64,000 nt of DNA from a virus, in IMG/VR virus record IMGVR_UViG_3300044646_001284, positions 1-64,000 of that record; one strand, 5' to 3'. Position 1 is the stretch's first letter; each line of letters opens with the position of its first letter. The position numbers and the translations under genes were made by a program. Below the pieces are notes generated by a model. The model was not told where the DNA came from. It worked only from the letters and a program-made list of their open reading frames with translations, and made no database searches. Shown one piece after another: positions 46,401-55,700 of the stretch.

Positions 46401-48696
46401 AATCTTAAAATTAACTGATAATTATACTGTAGATTCTTTAATTGTAAATTCTACAGGACAAAATTATTTGTTCTCGCCAAAAATAAAACTGTACAGTGAA
46501 AGTGATAATTCTATCATATCACAATTTTCTGCTTCTGCAACTTTAAAAAATAATTCTATAGATGACATTAAAATTTTAAATCCTGGATTTGGATTAAAAT
46601 CTAATGATAATAAAATTATTGTTATTGATAATAGCAATGGGTTCAATATTATTAATGCATCAGTAACTGGATCTGGACCTTACACAATTACCCTGACCTT
46701 AAAAACTCCCACATCAGGATTTACCACTTCAAATCCATTACCTATTTCAATTGGTGATGAAATATTTGTAGAAAAAATTGTTTCCACTGGAGGTGATGGA
46801 TTCAACTCAAGTGATTATAACTATAATCCATTCACTGTGACCTTCGTAGACCCTGCATTTGGGTCTCAGGATGCTGCGATAGTTAGATATCAAACAACAC
46901 AAAATCCAGGTTCTTACAGCAGCACCTTGACCTATGATGCAAATGTAATTCCATATTCTTATTTACCTCAAATAGAACCTGTTTTGAAACAAAATGTTTT
47001 TTATAATGAAGAGTTTGTAAATGATTTGAGAATTATAAAAAATCAAAAAAATAATCCAATAACCAATTTATTAAAAGTCAAACAATCTGAAAATATTCAA
47101 ATAAATGATATTGTTACTGGAAAATCATCAAATTCTAAAGGTAAAGTTGTAGAAATTAATAATTTCAAATCTTCATTTATTTCTGACTACAGTGTTTCTG
47201 AAATATTAGGAGGACAAGAAAATAGGGGATATCTTTCATCAAATATACAAAAACTTTCTGATAATGATTATTATCAGAAGTTTTCATATTCTTTGAAGAG
47301 TAATAAATCTTTCTCTGATTGGGAGTCTCCAGTATCTGACATAACTCATACATCTGGATATAAAAAGTTCAGTGACTTATCTGTAGAATCTGTTGGTATT
47401 GGAACTACTCAATCAATTAAAACAGATTCAACATCAACTTTAAATGTTATTTTAGATTCTTATGTTGATGTAAATTCAATTAGCGATTATGACTTGGTAA
47501 ATGAAATTGATATTGAGGACACTGACTATGAATATTCTCAATATTTGAAGTTTAGTAGATTAAAATTAGGACAAAGTTTAAAATCAGTAGACAATAGAGT
47601 TTTATCAATAGATGACATATCAAACTTGTTTAATGTTGAGCCCACTGTTCCTGAAGTTGCAATAGATTCTACATTTAGCACTGACTCAATAGCATTGAAG
47701 TATACATTTTATCTGACTGCTTCTGAAGGATTTTTAGGTGACTTCGTTTACCCTGAAGTTTTTGAATTGTTGGTAGTCAGAAATGCAAATGACGTAGATT
47801 TAACATCATATGCTTCTTATTTTGATGCAGAAAATTTGGGAGCAAATGCTGTTTTGGGAAGATTCACTGCTGAAATAAATCCATCAAATGATAATGAATT
47901 AGTTTTATCATTTAGACCAACAAATCCATTTATATCAATAGATATAAAATCAATTAAAGAAACTACTCCCAGCACGGTTGGAGTTGCAACAACTGCTTTT
48001 GGATATGTAAAAAATGTAGAATTGACTCAACAATATAATACATCTGGAGTTTCTACATTTTATTCTATTCCATTGTCAGATTGCAAGTCTGGAACTTTGA
48101 TTGTGGGAATATCTTCTACAAAAAATAGTATCAACAAATCTTTAGAACTTTCATTTACCAATACTTCAAATGATTTGTTTATTAGTAAATATGCAGAAAA
48201 TGATTTGGTTAATTATGGCAACATAAACATAATTGCAAATGGTTCAAATCTTGAATTTAATTTTGACAATACAACTGGAATTGGAGTTACTTTATATGCA
48301 AACCTAAAACTTCTGACAAATACTTATGCTGGATATGATAGTATTAACAAAACTTTTTCAAAAATTTCAAGTTCAGAAATAACAACAAATTCATTATCTA
48401 CTGGAATTTCAACTGTATCTGGAATATATGGGTTTACCAAATATATTATGGAGATATCTCAAGATACTGGAATTACAACTTACAGGTCAATAGTACAATT
48501 AAATTCAGTTCATTCTGGTGACTACTTAAATAATATTGTATATGATATTAATGGTGATATTGAGTTGACTGACATAGTTTTTGAAACCAATTATAGTTTA
48601 GCACAAAATGAATACACTTTGTCTTTCAACCCTGTAACCTCTGCAAATTATACCATTAAAATTTATGAAGCAAACATTCTATCTCCAAATCAATAA
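40447..48696 (+). CDS. Giant wedge-position structural protein with YHYH domain (2,749 aa)
   Basis: N-terminus (VKVSDVVQNQIPEFILTENP, NFVEFLKQYYISQEFQGSTI) is of the type found in cyanophage baseplate proteins at the gp7 position. Around residues 1240-1345 is a YHYH domain (SPIIGWAYDGCPIYGPYAYT; GRFCVTPEYPNGVYAYFC). Most of the rest is beta, with repeats of two kinds: V-x-x-x-G-x-G/N-Y-x-x-x-P (four or more) and NEII-x-Y...RG-x-G. About 2.5 times longer than T4 gp7 (1,032). A composite wedge, fibre-docking protein seems likely; the gp7 label is by position only. Confidence 0.75.
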   Translation: MNQENKVVKVSDVVQNQIPEFILTENPNFVEFLKQYYISQEFQGSTIDIAENLISYKNLDSFDSKNLIAETTLSSDVEFFDDVINVESTHGWPQEYGLLKVDNEIITYTGITSTSFTGCIRGFSGISSLTQENNPEFLVFSQSEASEHTEDSTVHNLSNLFLKEFFEKIKYQFTPGFENRDFAPQINPQNFISKAKTFYQSKGTDEAFKILFKVLYAENVKIIKPDDYCFTPSDGKWRIVETFVCELVDGDPFKINGQTLYQDKFSQYNIETANGSIYNVESFKSRGETFYKLQIFSGYSNNLNPRGSIEGTFVTTPKTFVVEDTAVDSTILTVDSTIGFSNSGILEINGQIVTYTDKTNNQFLNCSGINTSISKKTKVFSDHFIYAIEENSSAVVKFKLCNVLSKLDLSNTDVVLAYDEDPIEITQVGSSESSIFLNSLVYNHAISVSPGNVVNELTTQIRNNQKEGFSISGGVALCKFPHYLKAGDVVDLYFENTNATIATNLAVNFINSKEFSVSTTVISQQYGNLNSLLGKRILFRRRIEKSPNLNLTANIQDSFVDNDSYYLTTNGLPEYQVSPLTLDKSFSVVNIDTLSDDTNHYFNTGDEVTVVSFTASQGFKNEIGISTGISYYVTKVNDAQIRLSQSRENIEILSHVLFFEYNQFNIESGRVNNITLVPTAQYGNSFTSTKLFKKIPKTPQLSLTKENTSPGNLGVFVNGVELRNYKSFNKIYYGPVESVSVLNSGSNYNLSNPPRFEVFFNNAKYPNSKIIPQLKGKLAKLSVTDPGFDYVEVPTVEILGGNNPTIVTEVKIKNTNNEIEFNSTSKDNVVDTVNNIFVFSDKHRFITGEPILYKTFNTTSIGIGTQVSDGFLTNNSIYYVVNVGAGTSMALAFNQKDAYEGTNLINLRTFGGGLQSFISTLPKKIIDEVNIIQNESEFEYKKVSFIAEDINLQDDIITVENHGFSTGEEVVYSWEPAPGFNGNTIGGLDTNLYYYIVKIDDNRFKLTYTKNGTDYVDLLSKENFSTYFIEYSPIRVSILGAVSTTGVSTFIGYDATIVPIVEGSVVGASLQRNPQLIVDTFGRTDIIDYEKSPEIRIVEGSGASLQPIIVDGKIKEVVVKTSGSGYFNSFDLVVNGNGFGAKLVPTIIQGTIIDVKVVNGGVGYASTNTTINIIPLGSDVKLKANIKSWNIDDISRYGINNIQDGLLFGKNYSLIGNTYGTFFLNQNLRQFFNIPSSPSTHSPIIGWAYDGCPIYGPYAYTNIDGSGGIIRMRSGYSYSNPIGSFCRLVEEYVFTNSGTLDEYNGRFCVTPEYPNGVYAYFCTLDENNTPEFPYVVGPKYNYSPIEENFDLNKNQTLNFNNLNIIKWTSPYRISDQDYKYEYFELFKNSNGKDVIIEKSSVGVIDSINVIDSGIDYQVGDSVIFDNSNASGFGAIAKVSEVSGVSVTSISSETKSFSNVTFISDGTSVTGIASTYHSLKTNSFINISGISTSSYESLEGFEKIIVPSIVTTLASNLGPSSITGIVTSIQVNESIRTFDVDSYLTISNEIVKVVGADYQNNLLNILRPPSAPAHAALETITLLQNKFQYVSSEFTPVISEVDQNYYFDSSNAVSTGTNTSPGIGNTLTIYPLGVGIPYVKYVQTGGIYLPNNKFSTGDKLNYTEDTATIVTNYGDLNAFSELYVLKLENDVVGLVTSKTDISNPSRILTYTSVGSGNLHKFKTEKNIVTGTITQNDCVVSTASTHGLSVGSLIKFNVKSGITTTFDVTYSNNRVLIDSDTNPKIDVYTNDTVVFDLSDVSLSGKTFNLYTDEDFLNLYVGNIDNGIEVERTTTQLTLNVSDYTPKTLFYNLSDSITDITVENFNQLSINASEYNIESIITESTSNQFKFNLSSTPERSSYTNPSTLSYSVLSEGILGPISNIEIISKGSQYKKLPIISSVDSEFGSGCNLFAKSNSIGKIERSRVNNSQLICPFDKTLTPQSNIFSILKLTDNYTVDSLIVNSTGQNYLFSPKIKLYSESDNSIISQFSASATLKNNSIDDIKILNPGFGLKSNDNKIIVIDNSNGFNIINASVTGSGPYTITLTLKTPTSGFTTSNPLPISIGDEIFVEKIVSTGGDGFNSSDYNYNPFTVTFVDPAFGSQDAAIVRYQTTQNPGSYSSTLTYDANVIPYSYLPQIEPVLKQNVFYNEEFVNDLRIIKNQKNNPITNLLKVKQSENIQINDIVTGKSSNSKGKVVEINNFKSSFISDYSVSEILGGQENRGYLSSNIQKLSDNDYYQKFSYSLKSNKSFSDWESPVSDITHTSGYKKFSDLSVESVGIGTTQSIKTDSTSTLNVILDSYVDVNSISDYDLVNEIDIEDTDYEYSQYLKFSRLKLGQSLKSVDNRVLSIDDISNLFNVEPTVPEVAIDSTFSTDSIALKYTFYLTASEGFLGDFVYPEVFELLVVRNANDVDLTSYASYFDAENLGANAVLGRFTAEINPSNDNELVLSFRPTNPFISIDIKSIKETTPSTVGVATTAFGYVKNVELTQQYNTSGVSTFYSIPLSDCKSGTLIVGISSTKNSINKSLELSFTNTSNDLFISKYAENDLVNYGNINIIANGSNLEFNFDNTTGIGVTLYANLKLLTNTYAGYDSINKTFSKISSSEITTNSLSTGISTVSGIYGFTKYIMEISQDTGITTYRSIVQLNSVHSGDYLNNIVYDINGDIELTDIVFETNYSLAQNEYTLSFNPVTSANYTIKIYEANILSPNQ

Positions 48697-48702
48697 TAAA
48701 TA
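48695..48702 (+). promoter_or_regulatory. T4-type late promoter motif
   Basis: AATAAATA overlapping the giant gene's stop and 9 bp before ATG 48712. The tight spacing would give a leader of only a few bases. Confidence 0.45.
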
Positions 48703-48711
48703 TTCATAAAA

Positions 48712-51147
48712 ATGCCCATTAACGAAGTAGGAACAATATACACACCATCAATATATGGGAGAACTTCTTTTCCATTAAAGCATAAAACGTCTGCTATTTT
48801 TTATAAAATTTTTAATTCAGAAGATTCTAGTACTGTAAACATAGTTCAAGATACAATCAATATTCCAAATCATTTTTTCAAAACAGGAGAACCATTAGCA
48901 TACAATGTTAATGATTCAAATACTGATACACCAATAGGAATTTCAACTTTAAGTCCTGGAGCTGGTGGAACAATTTCACAGTTTCCAAATATTGTTTATC
49001 CCATAGTTATAGATAAAAATAATATTAGAGTGGCATTGGGAAGCACTTATGCATTAGCAAATGAGTATGTTAATATATCTTCTCTAGGAATAGGAACTGA
49101 ACATTCACTTGAAGCATTTAAACAAAACTCAAAATGTCTAGTCTCAATTAATAATATCATCCAATCTCCAATATCAGTTGGTTCTACAGTTCAAGTATTG
49201 TCATATACCCCCTCAAGTTTAGTATTAGAAAGTTTACGAAATATAAAATTAGGCACTTGTTTAAAAATTAATGATGAAATTGTTAGAATTTCTTCTGTAA
49301 ATTATGACACAAAAGAAGTATCTTTATCTAGAGGTCCTCAAGTTCTAGGAACAAATACTAATTTGTTCACAAATTCACTTGTTGGAAGTTATATTGACGT
49401 TTTGTCTGGCAATTATAATATTATAAAAGACATCATTTATTTTGATGAACCTCCTTTAGAAGGTAGAAAAATAAATTACAGAATCCCATCTTCAGACATT
49501 GTTTATAGTAATTACAGTTTCAATTTACTTACTGATATTTTACAGACTGGGAGTCAAGTTTTAGTAATTTGGTCAAATCCTCCACAAGAAATTCCTACAC
49601 AAAAGTTTTATTATTTAATTAAGAATAGTGAAAATAACTTTAGTTTTGCAGAAAATTTTGCCAATGCTATTAATGATGTAAAAGTTACATTTTCAAATAT
49701 TTCTGATAATGAATTTCCAGTAAGTAATTTTGAAGTTGTTTTCTTTTATCCAAGTGAAGAAAATAGTTTTAATGGAAGAGTTTTTCTAAGGTCAAATTAC
49801 GATGCAAATAACGTATTTGATGATGTTTCTGAACAATTTACAGGAATTTCCAGCTCTTTTGAATTGAAAATTTCTGGAATTAGTACAGTTGGCATATCAA
49901 GTGATAATGGTATTTTATTAGTAAATAATATTTTCCAATATCCAGGTTCTAATGAAGCATTTTCTTTTTCTGAAACTGCATCAGAAACATTTGTAAATTT
50001 TGTTGGGTTTGGAACAACAGGATTCACTGGAAAAGATTATGATGTAAATGTTAAAGGATATCCAAGAGGTGGAATTATTGTTTCTTATGGGACAACCTCA
50101 GGAGGCAGTTATCAACTTTCTACTTCTTACTATAATGTTCCAGTAACTGGTTCAATTTCTGGAATAGGTGCATCAGTATCATTTAACACTGACGAATATG
50201 GAAATGTAAAAGAATTTAAGTTTACCAATCGAGGATACAATTACAAAGTTGGTGAAATTTTAATTCCCACAAATGCTACTGGACTTGGAACTCAAACTTC
50301 AAATGATAAAATTCACATTACAATCAATGAAGTTACCAAAGATACATTTAATGCTTGGAATATTGGAATATTAGAAAAATTAGATGATTTGAGTGATAAG
50401 GTAAATGGTGTCAGAAGAACTTTTGACATTACAAAAAATAGTCAAAGAATTAGCTTAGATACTGAATCTGAATCTGAAGTAGAACTTCAATATAATCTAT
50501 TAATCTTTGTCAATGATGTTCTTCAAATTCCAAATTCTTCATACATTTTCAATAGTGGTTCAATTATTACATTTACAGAACCTATCCCTACAGGAAGTAA
50601 TGTAAAGGTTTATTTTTATAGAGGGTATACAAATGACTCTTTCAATTCTGATGATGCATCTAAATTAAAAGAAGGCGATTCACTTGTTCTTCTTCAGGAC
50701 ATTTACAATCCACCACCACTTGAACAAAATGATAGAATTATTAAACAATTTGTTAGTGCTGATGTTTTAAGAACTAATATTTACTCTGATCTTGGATTGT
50801 CTGAAAATTCTTCCCAACTTAGGTCTATAACATGGACACCACAAAAGAAAGATTTAATTATTGACGGAACTTTTGTAAGTAAGTCTAGAGATGAACAAAA
50901 TTCTGGAATAACATCTTTTACTAAAATTGCAACATATGTGGGCACATTTTCTGGAGTTAGCACTAATACAATTGGCGTTACTACAACCAGCATTTTAATT
51001 GGAGACTATGTAGAGGGTACTTATGTTGGAACAGGGGTTTCAATTGTATCAATTGGATCATCTATTATTGGGATAGGTTCTACAAGTTATTCATCTTCTC
51101 CAGTTGGAGTTAATACATCATTACTCTCATTCTACAGAAAATCATAA
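48712..51147 (+). CDS. Virion structural protein (811 aa)
   Basis: MPINEVGTIYTPSIYGRTSF start, then beta-rich sequence with INDEIVRISSVNYDTKEVSL and FTNRGYNYKVGEILIPTNAT, motifs also found in the giant protein and in gp8. Residues ~560-650 (RRTFDITKNSQRISLDTESE; NDVLQIPNSSYIFNSGSIIT) look like a fibre-type module. By location a baseplate or short-fibre component, perhaps replacing T4 gp9-gp12 functions. Confidence 0.7.
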   Translation: MPINEVGTIYTPSIYGRTSFPLKHKTSAIFYKIFNSEDSSTVNIVQDTINIPNHFFKTGEPLAYNVNDSNTDTPIGISTLSPGAGGTISQFPNIVYPIVIDKNNIRVALGSTYALANEYVNISSLGIGTEHSLEAFKQNSKCLVSINNIIQSPISVGSTVQVLSYTPSSLVLESLRNIKLGTCLKINDEIVRISSVNYDTKEVSLSRGPQVLGTNTNLFTNSLVGSYIDVLSGNYNIIKDIIYFDEPPLEGRKINYRIPSSDIVYSNYSFNLLTDILQTGSQVLVIWSNPPQEIPTQKFYYLIKNSENNFSFAENFANAINDVKVTFSNISDNEFPVSNFEVVFFYPSEENSFNGRVFLRSNYDANNVFDDVSEQFTGISSSFELKISGISTVGISSDNGILLVNNIFQYPGSNEAFSFSETASETFVNFVGFGTTGFTGKDYDVNVKGYPRGGIIVSYGTTSGGSYQLSTSYYNVPVTGSISGIGASVSFNTDEYGNVKEFKFTNRGYNYKVGEILIPTNATGLGTQTSNDKIHITINEVTKDTFNAWNIGILEKLDDLSDKVNGVRRTFDITKNSQRISLDTESESEVELQYNLLIFVNDVLQIPNSSYIFNSGSIITFTEPIPTGSNVKVYFYRGYTNDSFNSDDASKLKEGDSLVLLQDIYNPPPLEQNDRIIKQFVSADVLRTNIYSDLGLSENSSQLRSITWTPQKKDLIIDGTFVSKSRDEQNSGITSFTKIATYVGTFSGVSTNTIGVTTTSILIGDYVEGTYVGTGVSIVSIGSSIIGIGSTSYSSSPVGVNTSLLSFYRKS

Positions 51148-51153
51148 TAAATA
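51146..51153 (+). promoter_or_regulatory. T4-type late promoter motif before gp8
   Basis: AATAAATA begins in the stop codon of the 811 aa gene, 20 bp before ATG 51173. Same spacing as other late motifs here. Confidence 0.5.
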
Positions 51154-51172
51154 ACATAAAATACAGATTCAA

Positions 51173-52714
51173 ATGGCAGTAATAACTGACAAATTAAGGA
51201 TAATAAATTGCTCTAATTTTGTAAGTGATATTGGGAATGGTAACTACTATACATTCATTGGATTTCCAAACGCAGATTCTCTTTATCCAAGTTGGGATTC
51301 TTCTAGACCAAATCCAACTGACAATTACTTATATTTAAATTCTTATAGAGATAATATTTTAGGTGTCAAAAAAATAACCTCATCTGATGTTATTAGAGTA
51401 ATTCCAAAAATTGTTTGGTCAAGTGGTAAAAAATATGAGATGTATAGGCATGATTATAGTGTTTATAATACATCACCAGTAACGTCTTCTACAAGACTGT
51501 ATGATTCTTCTTATTATGTAATGAATAGAGATTATAGAGTTTACATCTGTATCAACAATAATTCTTTACCATCTAACAATAACACTGGTGCTATCTCTAC
51601 TCAAGAACCATTACATACTGATTTGACACCAAGATTAGAGTCTGATGGGTACATGTGGAAATATTTGTATACATTGTCTCCAGCAGATGTTTTGAAATTT
51701 GACTCTACCAATTATATAAGTGTTCCAAATAATTGGGAAACTGAAGGTCTCAATGCTGAAATTGATAGAATTAGAGATAACTCAGTAGATGGAAAAATTG
51801 AAACAGTTTTAGTAGAATATAATGCAGTAAATTATCCATTCTTTGGCACATTATCTAATGTTCCCATCAGGGGGGATGGAACTGGAGCAACAGCTTCTGT
51901 AGTTTTTGATGAACAAGGAAAACCTATTAATGTAATTGTGACTAATGGTGGTAGTGGTTATACATTTGCAACCTTAGACTTAGATTCTATTTTAGCACCA
52001 ATTGGAGCACAAAAAGCAATTTTTAATGTAATAATTTCCCCACCAGGAGGTCATGGTGCAAACATTTATAATGAACTTGGTGCTTTTAGGGCATTGGTTT
52101 ATAGTAGAATTGAAAATGATACAATAAATCCAGATTTTATTATTGGAAATCAATTTTCAAGAGTTGGAATTATAAAGGATGTAAAATTAAATGGGAGTAA
52201 TGAGGTGTTTACCCCAAACACAGGTTCTGGTGTTTATGCCTTTAGAATAAATGAAGATGCTTCTGCAGAAACATATGATTCTATAATTACTCAAACAAAC
52301 ACAGGAGCTATTGGAAATTTAGTTAGTTTTGATAACACAACTAAAGTATTGAGATATATTCAACCCAGAAATAATAATATTGACACTTACTCTGTCCCTC
52401 CAAATATTCAAATTGATTATCATTTTGCAGATAGTGTATCTGGAATTCAAACTGCAACACAATATGCATTAAATGATTTTGATAATAGTACATTAACTAT
52501 TGGAGGAAATTCATATACAATAAACACAGGGTACACTGGAAATGAAGTTGATATTGGAGGAACAATATATTATCTTGGACAATCATTCAATGGAGGTCTA
52601 TCAAATCCAGACATAAATATAAAGAGTGGTGATGTTGTTTATGTTGATAATAGGGCTTCAGTAACTCGATCATCACAACAACGAGAAGATATTAAAATCA
52701 TTTTAGAATTCTAA
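51173..52714 (+). CDS. 8: Baseplate wedge subunit gp8
   Basis: 513 residues (T4 gp8 334). The N-terminal 190 residues match gp8: FIGFPNADSLYPSWDSSRPN, PTDNYLYLNSYRDNILGVKK, DVIRVIPKIVW, DYRVYICINNN, and LESDGYMWKYLYTLSPADVL. The C-terminal extension contains VTNGGSGYTFATLDLDSI, the G-x-G-Y repeat shared with neighbours. gp8 is a dimer that links wedges to the outer ring. Confidence 0.85.
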   Translation: MAVITDKLRIINCSNFVSDIGNGNYYTFIGFPNADSLYPSWDSSRPNPTDNYLYLNSYRDNILGVKKITSSDVIRVIPKIVWSSGKKYEMYRHDYSVYNTSPVTSSTRLYDSSYYVMNRDYRVYICINNNSLPSNNNTGAISTQEPLHTDLTPRLESDGYMWKYLYTLSPADVLKFDSTNYISVPNNWETEGLNAEIDRIRDNSVDGKIETVLVEYNAVNYPFFGTLSNVPIRGDGTGATASVVFDEQGKPINVIVTNGGSGYTFATLDLDSILAPIGAQKAIFNVIISPPGGHGANIYNELGAFRALVYSRIENDTINPDFIIGNQFSRVGIIKDVKLNGSNEVFTPNTGSGVYAFRINEDASAETYDSIITQTNTGAIGNLVSFDNTTKVLRYIQPRNNNIDTYSVPPNIQIDYHFADSVSGIQTATQYALNDFDNSTLTIGGNSYTINTGYTGNEVDIGGTIYYLGQSFNGGLSNPDINIKSGDVVYVDNRASVTRSSQQREDIKIILEF

Positions 52715-52718
52715 AAAA

Positions 52719-55700
52719 ATGCCCCAAAGTACTAATTTAAATAAAAATCCTTATTATGATGATTTTAGCGACTCTAAGAACTTTTATAAAGTTCTTTTTA
52801 AGCCTGGAGTCACTGTACAAACAAGAGAATTAACTACTCTCCAATCTATTTTACAAAATCAAGTTGAAAAACTTGGAAGTGCATTTTTTAAGAAAAACAC
52901 TGTAGTTGTTCCTGGTGGATTTGCATATGACTCTACATTTTATTCTGTAGAAATTGAAGGTTCTTACAAAGGAATTGATGTAGAAAATTATTTTAGCAAA
53001 CTTGTAGGAACAACTCTTACTGGAAGAACTTCAAACGTAACTGCTAAAGTAGAAAAAGTTCTTTCTAGACAAGATTCTATTAGAAACAACACAACACTGT
53101 ATATAAAATATCAATCTTCATCATCTGAAAATTTTACTTCTAATATTTTTTCAGATGGAGAAGAATTAACAATAAATCAAAATATTACTTTTGATAGTGG
53201 TTCTATTTTAAGTGGGTCTTCAGTAGCCAAAACTATTGCACCAACAAACAGAAAATCTACTTCAATAGCATCAGCAGCAAAAATAGACTCTGGAGTTTAT
53301 TTCGTAAGAGGATATTTTGTTAATGTTTCTACGGATACTCTTGTTTTAGACCAATATTCAAATACCCCCTCTTATAGAGTAGGATTAAATATTAGCGAAG
53401 AAATTATAAATGCTAATCAGGATTCTTCTTTATATGATAATGCTCAAGGTTTTTCAAACTTTGCTGCTCCTGGTGCAGATAGGTTAAAAATATCTTTAAG
53501 TTTATCTAAAAAATCATTAACTGATTTTAATGACGAAAATTTCATAGAACTCTTTAGAGTTGTAAATGGAAATTTACGTAAAATAAAAAATGAAACAGAT
53601 AGTTCATATATTACTGACATTTTAGCAAGAAGAACTTTTGATGAATCTGGAAATTATTATGTCAACCCATTTAATGTAGAATCTATAGATTCTTTAAATG
53701 ATAATTTAGGTAATGGTGGATTGTATTCTGAAGGAGAATCAACAGAAAATGGAATAATTCCAGCAGAAGAAACTGGGATCATCAAAGTTTCTGCTGGTAA
53801 AGCTTATGTTCAAGGATATGAAATTCCAACCACTACTGAAGTTTTATCTTTCCCCAAACCAAGAACAACTGCTCATGTAGAATCATCATCAGCAGTATTT
53901 TCTACTGGAAATCTTTTGAGGGTCAATAATGTAAAAAATATTCCAAACATTGGATTAACAACAGATTTTACTATTTCATTATATGATCAAAGACTTTCTG
54001 CTAATGTTGCTTCTGGGACAACAATTGGAGTAGCAAGAGTTTATGATTTCTCATCTTATATAACTTCATACGAAAATCAAGCAAGTCAATTTAATTTACA
54101 TGCATTTGATATTCAAGTTTACAGCAAAATTGACACAGACTCACCCCTAACATCAATTGTTGTAGGCGATTATATCAAGGGAAATAATAGTGGTTCAACA
54201 GGATTTGTTAAGACTAATTCTGGACAAACACTAACACTATATCAAGTTTCTGGACAATTCATTCAAAATGAATCTTTAATAGTCAATGGTATTGGTTCTA
54301 CAGTTGCAGTTGGAACATTTACTAATTATTCTGTAGATGACATTAAAGCAGTATCAAATGGAACTTTTGTTGCTGATTCTTTACTTTCCAAAGAAGTAGT
54401 TTTAACTGGACCATTTTCTCTTTCTGTTGATGCTGGTGTTGGTACAATTAGATCAAACAACGGTTCATCATTTGCATCAAATTTAAAAGTAGCAGATATA
54501 GTCAAATATCCTCAAGTTGGTGTTGGTTCTGATATTTTTGCAAAAATTACATCAATTAATGCAACAAAAAATCAAATTGTTTTAGCAACTACATCAACTG
54601 TTCCTAATGTTTGTTCTGGCGATCTTGGAATCAGCACTTCTCTTCAAACAGTTTCTGTAATCAAATCCCAACTAATACAAACAGACGACCCTTCATTAAC
54701 AACTAATTTAAACAACAACAATATTGCTAATGTAGATTTCTTAAATTCAAATATTTACACCAAAGTTTCATATAACTCAGTAACAAAATCATCTACTACA
54801 TTAACATTACCAAGTCTTTCTGGAACTGATTATGTGTATTCTACATTTAATCCAGAAAGATATATTGTAGTTAATGTAGATGGTTCAATAGAAAATTTAA
54901 CCACTGCAACTTTTACAATAACTGGTGGTGGCAAAAATGCAGAGTTTACAAATCTTTCTGCAACTGCAGGTCCATGCAAAGTCATTACGACACAAATTAA
55001 ATCTAATGTAAGTCAAAAGTCTAAAAAACTTACAAGATGTGCTTCATTAACTATTAATAAAACAAAATACACTACACCCCCAAATGCTGGTCTTGCTCAA
55101 ACTAGTGTTTATGGAACAAGAGTTGAAGATGATCAAATAAGTTTGAATACTTCTGATATTATCCAAGTTCATGGTGTCTTTGAATCTTCTTCCACTTCCA
55201 ATCCAACTCTTTCTTGGCTTGAACTTTCAGGATTGAATAGCACAAACAGTAGTGTTGATGATTTGATTGTAGGAGAACTAGTTATTGGTGCCACATCTGG
55301 AGCAGTAGCATTATATGCTCAAAAGAAATCTGCAGCTAGAATTGATATCATTTACAAAAATGATTCTGTCTTTGCTTTAGGCGAAACTGTTACTTTTTCA
55401 GAAAGTGGTTATACTGCAACCACTGCATCAATTAATGCTGGGGATAAAAATATTGTCAATGAATTTATATTAGATAATGGACAAAGAACTCACTTTTATG
55501 ATTTTGGTAGATTAATTAGAAAAGAATCATCAAAAGAACCATCTGGAAGATTGACAATTTTCTTTGATCAATTTACTTACAATACTAATGACTATGGGGA
55601 TTTAGTAGCAGTTAATAGCTATCCAACAACTCTTACTAAAAAATTAATCCCAGAGTTTGATGGATTAAGAAATACTGATGTTTTAGATGTTAGACCAAGA

